From: Pseudarthrobacter sulfonivorans
GTDB taxonomy: Bacteria; Actinomycetota; Actinomycetes; Actinomycetales; Micrococcaceae
Length of the DNA stretch: 64,000 nucleotides
Reading direction: 5' to 3'
Assembly (NCBI RefSeq): GCF_001484605.1
Contig: NZ_CP013747.1
Span: 3,286,001-3,350,000 of the forward strand
In this document: positions 33,842 through 42,102 of the stretch, piece after piece
How the letters are laid out: each line of letters opens with the position of its first letter
Position numbering within the stretch: the stretch's first letter is position 1
Position numbers and translations under genes: made by a program
The notes under the pieces: model-generated
Seen by the model: only the letters and a program-made list of their open reading frames with translations
The model's database searches: none
Told to the model about the DNA's origin: nothing

Positions 33842-34698
33842 CGAACCCAAACCTTCCCTCCACCGTCGGCGTCCTCGGTGGCGGCCGCATGGGCGCGGGG
33901 ATCGCCCACGCCTTCCTGATCAACGGTGCCAACGTCTTGGTTGTGGAGCGCGACGAAGCGTCCGCCGAAGCCGCCCGGGAACGCGTGGAATCCGCCGCCG
34001 CCAAGAGCATCGAACGCGGAGCCACCGACGGCAATCTTGATGAGATGGTGTCGCGGCTCGCCGTCACGGTCGATTACGACGACTTCAAGGACCGCCAGCT
34101 GGTGGTGGAGGCCGTTCCCGAAGACTGGGACCTGAAAGTCACCTCGCTCCGCGGCATCGAGGAGCGCCTGGCCGACGACGCCTACCTGGCCTCCAACACG
34201 TCGTCCCTGTCGGTCAACGGCCTGGCCCGCGAACTCAAGCGGCCGCAGAACTTCCTCGGACTGCACTTCTTCAACCCCGTTCCTGCCTCCACGCTCATCG
34301 AAGTGGTGCTCGGCGAGCAGACGTCCCCGGGCCTGGCTGAGGCGGCGAAACGGTGGGTCGAGGCACTCGGCAAGACCGCCGTCGTCGTCAATGACGCACC
34401 GGGCTTTGCCTCGTCACGGCTGGGCGTGGCCATCGCGCTGGAGGCGATGCGCATGGTGGAGGAGGGGGTGGCGTCCGCGGCGGACATCGACGCCGCCATG
34501 GTCCTGGGCTACAAGCACCCCACGGGCCCGCTGCGAACCACAGACATTGTGGGCCTGGACGTGCGGCTGGGCATCGCCGAGTACCTGCACTCCACACTGG
34601 GGGAACGGTTCGCGCCGCCGCAGATCCTCAAGGATAAGGTGGCCCGCGGAGAGCTTGGACGGAAGACCGGCAAGGGATTCTTCGACTGGGCTGAGTAG
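33838..34698 (+). CDS. paaH: 3-hydroxyacyl-CoA dehydrogenase PaaH
   Basis: PaaH oxidises 3-hydroxyadipyl-CoA with NAD. The 286-residue protein has the N-terminal Rossmann motif GVLGGGRMGAGIAHAF, the catalytic-region HFFNPVP and the C-terminal domain signature TDIVGLDVRLGIAEYL, ending RKTGKGFFDW as in 3-hydroxybutyryl-CoA dehydrogenase-type enzymes. It overlaps paaF by ATGA and is the last gene of the paaJ-paaF-paaH operon; the next gene is an acetyltransferase with its own -10 element. The paa assignment comes from the operon and the upstream operator. Confidence 0.87.
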   Translation: MTNPNLPSTVGVLGGGRMGAGIAHAFLINGANVLVVERDEASAEAARERVESAAAKSIERGATDGNLDEMVSRLAVTVDYDDFKDRQLVVEAVPEDWDLKVTSLRGIEERLADDAYLASNTSSLSVNGLARELKRPQNFLGLHFFNPVPASTLIEVVLGEQTSPGLAEAAKRWVEALGKTAVVVNDAPGFASSRLGVAIALEAMRMVEEGVASAADIDAAMVLGYKHPTGPLRTTDIVGLDVRLGIAEYLHSTLGERFAPPQILKDKVARGELGRKTGKGFFDWAE

Positions 34699-34707
34699 GA
34701 TTTCCGG

Positions 34708-35316
34708 GTGACCCTCTTTGAACCCATCACCCTGACCGGCCGGCACGTGATTCTTGAGCCGCTGAAGCACGATCACCATGACGGCCTGGTGGCGGCCGCA
34801 CAGGATGGCGAGCTGTGGAAGCTCTGGTACACGTCCGTCCCGTCGCCGGACGGGATGGCGGCGGAAATCGACCGCAGGCTGGCCATGCAGGAGCAGGGGT
34901 CCATGCTGCCGTTCACCACCCGGCTGATCGATCCTGCCACCGGCGGCCCGGGCCGGATCATCGGCATGACCACTTACTGCAATATCGACGCCGGCACGCC
35001 CCGTGTGGAGGTCGGTTACACGTGGAACGCCGCGTCCGTCCACGGCACCGGCACCAACCCCGACTCCAAACTGCTGCTGTTGCGGCACGCGTTCGAAACA
35101 CTGGGCTGCGTCGCCGTGGAGTTCTGTACGCACTGGCTGAACCACCAGTCGCGGGAAGCGATCGCCCGGCTGGGTGCGAAGCAGGACGGCGTGCTGCGCA
35201 GCCACCGCCGGACCAGCGACGGCGTCGTGCGCGACACCGTGGTGTTTTCAATCCTGGAGCACGAGTGGCCCATGGTCCGGAACGGGCTGGAGCACAGGCT
35301 CGCCAAGCACCGCTAG
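34708..35316 (+). CDS. GNAT family N-acetyltransferase
   Basis: The 202-residue protein is a RimJ/RimL-type GNAT: it opens with LTGRHVILEPLKHDHHDGLV, has a beta-bulge strand near RIIGMTTYCNIDAGTPRVEV, then GYTWNAASVHGTGTNPDSKL and the late FCTHWLNHQSREAIARLGAK helix that packs on acetyl-CoA. The start is the GTG at 34708. TAGGAT (34696-34701) lies 6 nt upstream with no Shine-Dalgarno, so a leaderless message separate from paaH is likely. The substrate is unknown. An 11-bp hairpin spans the stop codon. Confidence 0.82.
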   Translation: MTLFEPITLTGRHVILEPLKHDHHDGLVAAAQDGELWKLWYTSVPSPDGMAAEIDRRLAMQEQGSMLPFTTRLIDPATGGPGRIIGMTTYCNIDAGTPRVEVGYTWNAASVHGTGTNPDSKLLLLRHAFETLGCVAVEFCTHWLNHQSREAIARLGAKQDGVLRSHRRTSDGVVRDTVVFSILEHEWPMVRNGLEHRLAKHR

Positions 35317-35330
35317 CGATGCTTGGCGAG
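35299..35330. terminator. Perfect 11-bp hairpin spanning the acetyltransferase stop codon
   Basis: CTCGCCAAGCA (35299-35309) pairs with TGCTTGGCGAG (35320-35330); the TAG stop is in the 10-nt loop. It lies between the convergent acetyltransferase and SGNH hydrolase genes. No U-run is present on either strand. Confidence 0.5.
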
Positions 35331-35349
35331 CAGATCGTACGGGGTGGAG

Positions 35350-36168
35350 CTAAGGCGCCGTCACAACGAAGGCATCCTGGCTGGCCAAGGATGCAAAGTA
35401 TCCGTGTCGATAGCCTTCACCGTTGGGGTGGAAGTTGGCACTATCGAGCGGATTTGCCGGGTTGTAGTTGATCCAGGGATCCGCCGAGCCAATGCCGTGG
35501 CCGGTGAAAGCGGGCGCGACGTTGACGTATGTGGACCCGGTCCCTCCTGCCACGCCTGCGATGACCTGATTCAGTACTCCGGCCAAGGGGTTTGCCACCC
35601 CGGCGAACGGGTGGGCAGGGTCGAACAGCAAGGGGTATCCGGTGAAGACCACCTTGGCAGTAGGCGACTTGGACTTGATGGCCGCCACGATTTCTCCCAG
35701 GCCCGTGGCGAGGCTGCCGTCAGTCAGTTTTGCTATCGCGACCCCTTGAGCGGTGGCGCACTCCACCGATTCCGGTGCAGGCACGCAGGCCATCAGGATG
35801 GCGATGGACTCGAGATCGTTCCCGCCGGCCGTCACCGTCACAATGTCGGTGTCACCAGTGACCTTCAGGAGCGCAGCATCCCTGACCTGGAAAGTTTTCC
35901 AACCCGAACAAGCTGCGTTTGCCGTAAGTTCCACGTTGCGGAGATTGTCAGCTATCACAGGGTACCCCTTACGGCTTAGATCGCAGGTGGGGTCCGTATA
36001 AGGGGCCGCGCCTACTCCCGCGGCGTAGGAATCGCCCAGCGCCACATAGTCCGTCCTCGCCTGCGGCGCAGCTTCGGCTGGGATGGCCGCGAACCCCAGA
36101 GCCATTGCTATGGTGGCGAGGCCTGCTGCAAAAGCCGAGCGTCGTCGTCGTACTGCTGAAGCCGTCAT
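35350..36168 (-). CDS. Secreted SGNH/GDSL hydrolase
   Basis: A 272-residue secreted esterase/lipase. The N-terminus has RRRR followed by a hydrophobic signal peptide ending near AEAAPQA. Block I is YVALGDSYAAGVGA with the catalytic Ser, block III is VTAGGNDLES with Gly and Asn of the oxyanion hole, and block V is SANFHPNGEGY with the catalytic His. Several Cys residues suggest disulfides. The ATG has an AAGGGGAAAA Shine-Dalgarno. The ~70 bp upstream is unusually AT-rich for this genome and probably contains the promoter. Substrate is unknown; related secreted enzymes are lipases or acetylesterases. Confidence 0.87.
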   Translation of the reverse strand: MTASAVRRRRSAFAAGLATIAMALGFAAIPAEAAPQARTDYVALGDSYAAGVGAAPYTDPTCDLSRKGYPVIADNLRNVELTANAACSGWKTFQVRDAALLKVTGDTDIVTVTAGGNDLESIAILMACVPAPESVECATAQGVAIAKLTDGSLATGLGEIVAAIKSKSPTAKVVFTGYPLLFDPAHPFAGVANPLAGVLNQVIAGVAGGTGSTYVNVAPAFTGHGIGSADPWINYNPANPLDSANFHPNGEGYRHGYFASLASQDAFVVTAP

Positions 36169-36365
36169 CGATTTTCCCCTTTTTGACTATCTAATTGAAT
36201 AAATAACACAGCATGTAACAGCCACCGTACGCCTTGCTCAAAGGCAGGTCACGGACCCGGAGTACTCGATTTTCTGCGCCGATACCTGCCCGGATACCTG
36301 TCCCGTGCGTGCAGCTGGCGGCGGCTGTGTGGTTAGCTGTCCGGGTGGAGACGACAGGGGGAGCC

Positions 36366-37061
36366 GTGAGCTGGGACGGAGCCGTGAATGCCTGGCAAGT
36401 TGCCGGCCGCGTTTACCGGATGGGGCGCCGCGAATGGCTCACCGAGGCAGGTTGGCGGCATGCGTACGACGACGGCGTCCGCACGGTGATTGATCTCCGT
36501 AACTCCCGTGAAGCGCAGCGCCGGGACACCGACCCTGCGGTGACCGAAGCGGCCTGGTCCGGCGTCACGATCGTCGCCGCACCCACTGAAGAACCCGATG
36601 ATCCGCGGTTCACTGCCGTCTGCGGACCGTACCTCAATGATCCCGCCCATTATCTGCACAACGTCCGGCTCTACCCGGAGAAGTTCGTGGCGGTGTTCCG
36701 CGCTGTCGCGGCAGCCGAAGCCGGTGCCGTCGTCATTCACTGCGCGGCGGGACGGGACCGGAGCGGCATGGTGGCGGCCATGCTGCAGGACCTCGCCGGC
36801 GATCCGGACCAGCTCATTGCGGACGGCTACGCCAAAGCCGCCCGAGGCATCAACGAACGTTTCCGGACGCACGGCCCGCCCCATGCTGGCGAACGCTACA
36901 TCGACGACGCCGAACTGACACGCCTGCTGGAGCGGCGCGGCCGGGCCGTGGTGGAGTTTGTCCGGGAGCTGGACACCGGCACCTTCCTGCTGCGGAACGG
37001 CCTGTCCGAGGCCGGACTGGGCGCCGTCCTGAGCCTGCTCGGCAGCCGGGTGGCGCCATGA
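36366..37061 (+). CDS. Tyrosine-protein phosphatase (PtpB-like)
   Basis: The protein has the Cys-based phosphatase loop VIHCAAGRDRSGMVAAML (HCxAGRDRSG), which marks the tyrosine/dual-specificity phosphatase group that includes mycobacterial PtpB. NLRNS- and DLRNSREAQRRD-type N-terminal features precede it. The GTG at 36366 has a GGGGGAG site just upstream and begins right before the conserved fold, giving 231 residues; a longer frame reaches 36234. The substrate may be phosphotyrosine protein or phosphoinositide. The TGA overlaps the next ATG (ATGA). Confidence 0.82.
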   Translation: MSWDGAVNAWQVAGRVYRMGRREWLTEAGWRHAYDDGVRTVIDLRNSREAQRRDTDPAVTEAAWSGVTIVAAPTEEPDDPRFTAVCGPYLNDPAHYLHNVRLYPEKFVAVFRAVAAAEAGAVVIHCAAGRDRSGMVAAMLQDLAGDPDQLIADGYAKAARGINERFRTHGPPHAGERYIDDAELTRLLERRGRAVVEFVRELDTGTFLLRNGLSEAGLGAVLSLLGSRVAP

Positions 37062-37297
37062 AGTACGTGGCGGCGCCGCTCGCGGTGGCGGGAGTGGTGA
37101 TGCTTGTCGCCGGGCCGTTCTGGGCCGTCCTCGCTTCAGATTTCGGGACCATGGAGGAGAACTTCGGGCTCGGCGACGGGACCGTCGACGGCGAGTGGCT
37201 CCCGGGCCAGATCTTCCTCATGGTGGGCGGGGCAGTTTTGTGCCTGGCCGCGGTGGTGGCCGCGTACATGGCACGGCGGAGCGGTGCAGATGAATAG
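37058..37297 (+). CDS. Small two-helix membrane protein
   Basis: A 79-residue protein of unknown function with two hydrophobic helices (about 2-24 and 47-69) separated by an acidic extracytoplasmic loop, and a basic C-terminal end. It overlaps the phosphatase stop by 4 nt and its own 3' end overlaps the protease ATG at 37290 by 8 nt, so it links the two in one translationally coupled unit. Confidence 0.7.
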   Translation: MKYVAAPLAVAGVVMLVAGPFWAVLASDFGTMEENFGLGDGTVDGEWLPGQIFLMVGGAVLCLAAVVAAYMARRSGADE

Positions 37298-39317
37298 AAC
37301 GAAAGCGACGGCACATAGTTTGAAACGCGTATTTGCGGCAGCAGCGGCTGCCGGAGTGGCATTTTCCGTGGGGCTCGGGGCCGTGCCGGCCTGGGCGGTT
37401 GAGCAGCCGGCCGTTGAGCCGCCGCCGGTCGTCGCGCAGCCCGGCGACGCCCACCCCGGCGACGCCCGCCTTCGGGAAGCTGCCCTCCGCGATCTTGGCC
37501 TCACCCCAGACGAGTTCGCGGCTGCGGGCCAGCTGGGCAAGCAGGCCGCGGACGTTGCGGCGGCCCTGCAGGATATCTCCGGCTACCTCGGAACACGGAT
37601 CCACGACGGCCGCATTTTGGTTGCCGGCACCGGCGCCGAGCTGGAAGCGGAGGTGGCACGGCTCAGCGCGACGATCCCGGCCGTCGACCTTGAAACCGCA
37701 CCCGACGCGCCGCCGTCGGACGCTCCCAGTGAGGACACTGACGCGCCGGCCGCGACGGGCACTCCGGTGACCGGTTCTCCGGCGACCGGCACCGAACTGG
37801 CCCGGAGCACCCATGAGCTGTACCAGGCATACCTCCGCGACGTGGGCGCGGCTGGGTTGCAGGCCGTGGCGTACACCGGGGCCAGGTTCGTAGTTCGTAC
37901 CGGCGGAATCAACGGGTCCGAGGCCACAGTGCCTGATTCGGCCGACGACGCCGGAAATTCGAGCCTCACCAGCCCAAACTCGGACGGCAAGATCTCGCCC
38001 GCCGAGTTTGTGGCCCGCTACGCCAACGTGCAGCTCGACGCCGGGGCGCCGCTCGCGCCGCAGGCCGACCTTTCCGGCGGCCAGGGCTACTTCACCGACA
38101 TCGGAGAAATCTGCTCCGCTGGCTTTTCAGTTTTTGACCCGGCAGGCCTGCCGGGCGTCCTCACCGCAGGACATTGCACTGATGACGGGGCCGCGGCAAC
38201 GGCCACCGTGGAATTTCCGCAATGGAACCGTAGCGACCTGTTGGGGACCTTCGGGTTCAGCCAGTTCGGCGGACCCGGAAACACCACGGTCCTGCGCCCC
38301 GGCAACGATGATGACCCCGGCAACGTCGGCACGGACATCGCCGTTATTGGTCAGCTTCGCGCCGACCTGGACCCGCTGCCCGCCGCCAGCACGTGGAACG
38401 ATCCCTCGCAGGCCGGCGGGGACGTCAAGATCATCGGAACGGCCGCCCCGGTCATCGGCATGCCGGTCTGTCGCTCCGGCCGAACCTCGGCGTGGTCCTG
38501 CGGAACCATCGACGAGGTGGGGATCTATGTGGCAGGCGGACTCAACTATGCGACGGCGCCAACAGACCTGCGGGCCTTCAACGGTTTCCTGTCCTTCGAT
38601 GTCCAGTCCAGCGGCGGCGATTCCGGCGGGCCCTGGGTCAGCGGCAACTACGCCGTAGGCACCCACTCGGGAGGAGAAGACGCACCCAAACCAAACGAAG
38701 CGCTGCCGGTAAACTTCGCCGTGGCCGCCACGCTGCAGGACTCATTGGCGGTGTTGCCCGGCTACCAGCTGGAACTCTTCCTCAACAAGCCGACGGTGAC
38801 GTCGCCCGCGCCGGGGGCGACGTTCGACGCCGGCCAGACCGTCACCGGCATGGTGGCCGCGGCTCCGGCGTCGGCTGTCGCGGCGGGTTCGAAGGTCAGG
38901 ATCACAGTGAGTGGGCAGGGGCCTCTTGAGGTTCCCGTGGATGCTGGCGGTGCGTGGTCCTTTACTGCCCCCGCGGTGGCCGGCCCGCTGCGTTTCACGG
39001 CCGCAACGGTCAACGGATTCAGCACATCCGGTGCCGTGGCCTTCGGCTTCACCCCGGTCAGCCAGCCCTCCCAGCCGGCCCCGCAATCTCAGCCCCCGGC
39101 TGCGGTGCCAGCCGCGAACGGTGCGCTGCCCCCAAAACGTGACAGCGCCGCCGTCGTACGTCCGCTGGGTGACAGCCGGGCCGCTCACCTGGCCAACACC
39201 GGCGCCTCCGGGCTGATTCTGTTTGCCGGCCTGGCGGCTGGTGCGCTCGCCGTCGGCGGTGTGCTCCTGTTGTTGGCGAAGCGGCGGCGGAAGCGGCAGC
39301 GCCCCACCCCAAGTTGA
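37290..39317 (+). CDS. Secreted S1-type serine protease with LAxTG sorting signal
   Basis: The 675-residue protein has a signal peptide (basic N-terminus, hydrophobic stretch, cleavage near AWA-VEQ) and a Pro/Thr-rich pro-region. A chymotrypsin/streptogrisin-like domain follows with His in LTAGHCTDDG (about 293), Asp in VGTDIAVIG (about 348) and Ser in GGDSGGPW (about 445), then an Ig-like domain (about 500-590). The C-terminus is a wall-sorting signal: LANTG near 635, a hydrophobic helix and KRRRKRQR. LAxTG is the motif of class E sortases in actinobacteria, so the protease is probably fixed to the cell wall. The ATG at 37290 overlaps the small membrane gene. The TGA lies inside palindrome B2. 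Confidence 0.85.
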   Translation: MNRTKATAHSLKRVFAAAAAAGVAFSVGLGAVPAWAVEQPAVEPPPVVAQPGDAHPGDARLREAALRDLGLTPDEFAAAGQLGKQAADVAAALQDISGYLGTRIHDGRILVAGTGAELEAEVARLSATIPAVDLETAPDAPPSDAPSEDTDAPAATGTPVTGSPATGTELARSTHELYQAYLRDVGAAGLQAVAYTGARFVVRTGGINGSEATVPDSADDAGNSSLTSPNSDGKISPAEFVARYANVQLDAGAPLAPQADLSGGQGYFTDIGEICSAGFSVFDPAGLPGVLTAGHCTDDGAAATATVEFPQWNRSDLLGTFGFSQFGGPGNTTVLRPGNDDDPGNVGTDIAVIGQLRADLDPLPAASTWNDPSQAGGDVKIIGTAAPVIGMPVCRSGRTSAWSCGTIDEVGIYVAGGLNYATAPTDLRAFNGFLSFDVQSSGGDSGGPWVSGNYAVGTHSGGEDAPKPNEALPVNFAVAATLQDSLAVLPGYQLELFLNKPTVTSPAPGATFDAGQTVTGMVAAAPASAVAAGSKVRITVSGQGPLEVPVDAGGAWSFTAPAVAGPLRFTAATVNGFSTSGAVAFGFTPVSQPSQPAPQSQPPAAVPAANGALPPKRDSAAVVRPLGDSRAAHLANTGASGLILFAGLAAGALAVGGVLLLLAKRRRKRQRPTPS

Positions 39318-39373
39318 TCTATCACTAAACGTCGTCATCAGCCTGGAATGGCGACGCTAAGTGATAGAGCAAC
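39313..39373. repeat. Palindromic repeat family B, copy 2 (61 bp)
   Basis: GTTGATCTATCACT and GTGATAGAGCAAC are the arms; the central ~30 bp differs from copies 1 and 3. The protease stop codon TGA (39315-39317) is part of the left arm. It lies between convergent genes. Confidence 0.9.
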
Positions 39374-39388
39374 CGGAGGAAGCGGCGG

Positions 39389-39844
39389 CTACTTCTTCGG
39401 CTTCATCAGCAGGTTGGTGATGCGCAGCGTGCAGAGGCGCTGGCCGGCGTCGTTGGTGATGAGGACCTCGTGCGTGGTCAGTGTGCCGCCGAGGTAGATA
39501 GGAGTGGCGGTGATGGTGATTTGACCCTCGCGCGCGGAGCGGTGGTGCGTCGCGGAGACGTCCACCCCCACGGCAGTTTTCCCCAACGTGCTGGCATGGA
39601 TGACCGCCGCCCAGGAGCCCACAGCCTCGCCCACCGCCAGGGACGCGCCGCCGTGCAGCAACCCGAACGACTGCCTGTTGCCCTCCACAGGCATCGTCGC
39701 CACCACGCGCTCGACCGACTCCTCCAGGATTTTCACGCCCATCTTCTCGTCGAGCTCGCCGAGGACGATCTTCCACGGTGTGGCGACCGGCGTGGCGCCC
39801 GGTGTGGTGTCCGGCGCAGCGGCGTCGGGGGATAGGGCGGTCAT
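39389..39844 (-). CDS. Hotdog-fold acyl-CoA thioesterase (YdiI/MenI- or PaaI-like)
   Basis: The 151-residue hotdog protein has the 4HBT-II motif QSFGLLHGGASLAVGEAVGS with the catalytic Glu, and THHRSAREGQITITATPIYL, which strongly recalls E. coli YdiI/YbdB (DHNA-CoA thioesterase and relatives). That would fit the missing thioesterase step of menaquinone synthesis, since menA, menB and menE are in this window. However, it is divergent from paaZ with a shared PaaR-type operator, which argues for a phenylacetate-pathway housekeeping thioesterase. The ATG at 39844 has an AGGAG site; the longer frame to 39895 lacks one. The two roles cannot be separated by reading. Confidence 0.78.
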   Translation of the reverse strand: MTALSPDAAAPDTTPGATPVATPWKIVLGELDEKMGVKILEESVERVVATMPVEGNRQSFGLLHGGASLAVGEAVGSWAAVIHASTLGKTAVGVDVSATHHRSAREGQITITATPIYLGGTLTTHEVLITNDAGQRLCTLRITNLLMKPKK

Positions 39845-39911
39845 GGGTCTCCTTTGGCGAGGCTGAACTTCCAGTGTGCGGCACGGCACAGTCATGTACT
39901 GTAGACATATT

Positions 39912-39932
39912 ACCGAACGGACGGTCAGTAAA
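39912..39932. promoter_or_regulatory. PaaR-type operator between thioesterase and paaZ
   Basis: ACCGAACGGACGGTCAGTAAA contains GAACGGACGGTCAGTAAA, matching the site upstream of paaJ at 15 of 18 or more positions. It lies 45 bp before the paaZ start and 68 bp before the divergent thioesterase start, right after a TAGACATAT stretch that may be a -10 element. Confidence 0.65.
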
Positions 39933-39976
39933 GCCCTGGCCGCGTTTTGTCCCCGCCTTGGAAGGACCCGTCAACG

Positions 39977-42079
39977 ATGACCACCACTGCAGAAACCACA
40001 GTCGACACCGTCCAGACCGTTCCCAGTTTTGTGCAGGATTCCTGGTGGACTCCCGACGCCGGTTCGGCAGCTTCCGCTGTCCCCGTGCGGGACGCGAGCA
40101 CCGGAGAAGTCCTGGCCAAGGTGAGCACCGACGGCCTGGACCTTGCCGCCGTCGTGGATTACGGCCGCACCACGGGACAGACGGAACTGGGCAAGCTGAC
40201 CTTCCACCAGCGCGCGCTCAAGCTCAAGGAGCTGGCGCAGTACCTGAACGCCCGGCGCGAGCACTTCTATACTTTTTCGGCCCAGACCGGTGCCACCAAG
40301 ATCGACTCGATGATCGACATCGACGGCGGCATCGGTGTCCTCTTCACGTTCGGCTCCAAGGGCCGGCGCGAGCTGCCCAATTCGCAGGTAGTGGTGGACG
40401 GTCCCATGGAGGTGCTGTCCAAGGACGGCTCGTTCGTGGCCGAGCATATCTACACACGCATCCCCGGCGTCGCCGTGCAGATCAACGCGTTCAACTTCCC
40501 GGTCTGGGGCATGCTGGAGAAACTCGCGCCAGCATTCATCGCCGGGGTCCCCATCATCGTCAAGCCGGCCACCCCCACCGGGTATGTGGCCGCGGCCGTG
40601 GTGAAGGCGATCATCGAATCCAACATCCTGCCGAAGGGCTCGCTGCAGCTGATTTCCGGCTCCGTCCGCGGCCTCCTGGACGTGCTGGACTACCGCGACC
40701 TGGTGGCCTTCACCGGCTCCGCGTCCACCGCGCTGTCCCTGAAATCGCATCCCAACGTGGTGCAGGGCGGCGTCCGGTTCACGTCCGAAACGGACTCCCT
40801 CAACGCCGCCATCCTTGGTCCGGACGCGGTGGAGGGCACGCCGGAATTCGACGCGTTCATCAAGTCAGTGGTCACCGAAATGACGGTCAAGGCGGGCCAG
40901 AAGTGCACGTCCATCCGCCGCGCCATCGTCCCGGATGAGCTGGTGCCGGCGGTGATCGCCGCTGTCGGCAGGCGCGTGGATGAGCGTGTGGTGCTGGGGG
41001 ATCCCCGCGCCGACGGCGTCACGATGGGCGCTTTGGCGTCGCTCGAGCAGCTCACCGACGTCCGCGCCGCGGTGCAGTCAATGCTCGACGCCGGCGGTGA
41101 GCTCGCGTACGGAACGCTGGATTCGCCGTCGGTCACCTCTGCCGGCGGCGCCACGGGCGTAGTGGATGCTGGCGCCTTTATGTCGCCGGTGGTGCTGAGC
41201 TGGGCTGACGCGGAGACTGACGCGATCCACTCGCTGGAGGCGTTCGGCCCGGTGGCCTCCGTGATCGGATACAAGGACCTGCCCGACGCCGTCCGCCTCG
41301 CCGCCCGTGGCGGCGGCTCCCTCGTGGCCTCGGTGTGCACCAACGATCCGGCCGTGGCCCGCGAACTCGTCACCGGGATCGCCGCCCACCACGGCCGTGT
41401 CCTGATGCTCAACCGCGAGGACGCCCGCAGCTCCACCGGGCACGGCTCACCCGTGCCGCACCTGGTCCACGGCGGTCCCGGCCGCGCCGGCGGCGGCGAG
41501 GAGCTCGGCGGCATCCGCTCGGTCATGCACCACATGCAGCGCACCGCCATCCAGGGCTCGCCCAACATGCTCACCGCCGTCACCGGCCTCTGGCACGCCG
41601 GGGCGGACCGGAACTTTACCGTGGAGACCGAGGGAACGCACCCGTTCCGGAAGTCGCTGGCTTCGTTGCGGATCGGCGACGCCGTCCGGTCCGACCTGCG
41701 TCAAGTGTCACTGGCGGACATTTCGGCGTTCGCTAACTCCACGGGCGACACCTTCTATGCCCACACCAACCAGGAAGCGGCCGAAGCCAACCCGTTCTTC
41801 CCGGGCATCGTGGCACACGGGTACCTGCTGCTGAGCTGGGCCGCCGGGCTGTTTGTGGAACCGGCACCGGGCCCGGTCCTGGCCAACTACGGCCTGGAGA
41901 ACCTCCGCTTCATCACGCCTGTGGCTGCCGGGGATTCCATCCGGGTCACCCTGACGGCCAAGAAGATCACGCCGCGCGAAACCGACGAGTACGGCGAGGT
42001 AGCCTGGGACGCGCTCCTGACCAACCAGAACGACGACATCGTGGCCACCTACGACGTCCTCACCCTCGTCGAAAAGTAG
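39977..42079 (+). CDS. paaZ: Bifunctional oxepin-CoA hydrolase/aldehyde dehydrogenase PaaZ
   Basis: PaaZ opens the oxepin-CoA ring with its C-terminal hydratase domain and oxidises the resulting semialdehyde with its N-terminal aldehyde dehydrogenase domain. The 700-residue protein has the ALDH fold to about 530, with INAFNFPVWGMLEKLAPA, the Glu region and the catalytic Cys in KAGQKCTSIRRA (about 309). A MaoC-like hotdog domain follows with AEANPFFPGIVAHGYLLLSW. The length matches E. coli PaaZ. The ATG at 39977 has a GGAAGGA site; the earlier start at 39947 does not. A PaaR-type operator lies upstream. The gene ends 11 bp before a GTGAGAGAGCGT-family repeat and the IS110 region. Confidence 0.93.
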   Translation: MTTTAETTVDTVQTVPSFVQDSWWTPDAGSAASAVPVRDASTGEVLAKVSTDGLDLAAVVDYGRTTGQTELGKLTFHQRALKLKELAQYLNARREHFYTFSAQTGATKIDSMIDIDGGIGVLFTFGSKGRRELPNSQVVVDGPMEVLSKDGSFVAEHIYTRIPGVAVQINAFNFPVWGMLEKLAPAFIAGVPIIVKPATPTGYVAAAVVKAIIESNILPKGSLQLISGSVRGLLDVLDYRDLVAFTGSASTALSLKSHPNVVQGGVRFTSETDSLNAAILGPDAVEGTPEFDAFIKSVVTEMTVKAGQKCTSIRRAIVPDELVPAVIAAVGRRVDERVVLGDPRADGVTMGALASLEQLTDVRAAVQSMLDAGGELAYGTLDSPSVTSAGGATGVVDAGAFMSPVVLSWADAETDAIHSLEAFGPVASVIGYKDLPDAVRLAARGGGSLVASVCTNDPAVARELVTGIAAHHGRVLMLNREDARSSTGHGSPVPHLVHGGPGRAGGGEELGGIRSVMHHMQRTAIQGSPNMLTAVTGLWHAGADRNFTVETEGTHPFRKSLASLRIGDAVRSDLRQVSLADISAFANSTGDTFYAHTNQEAAEANPFFPGIVAHGYLLLSWAAGLFVEPAPGPVLANYGLENLRFITPVAAGDSIRVTLTAKKITPRETDEYGEVAWDALLTNQNDDIVATYDVLTLVEK

Positions 42080-42090
42080 CCCCACCCCGG

Positions 42091-42102
42091 ACGCTCTCTC
42101 AC
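42091..42102 (-). repeat. GTGAGAGAGCGT-family repeat, single inverted copy
   Basis: ACGCTCTCTCAC on the plus strand is the reverse complement of the unit found as tandem pairs at 43753 and 58928. It lies just after paaZ, at the left edge of the IS110-type element, in inverse orientation to the pair at the right edge. Confidence 0.8.
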
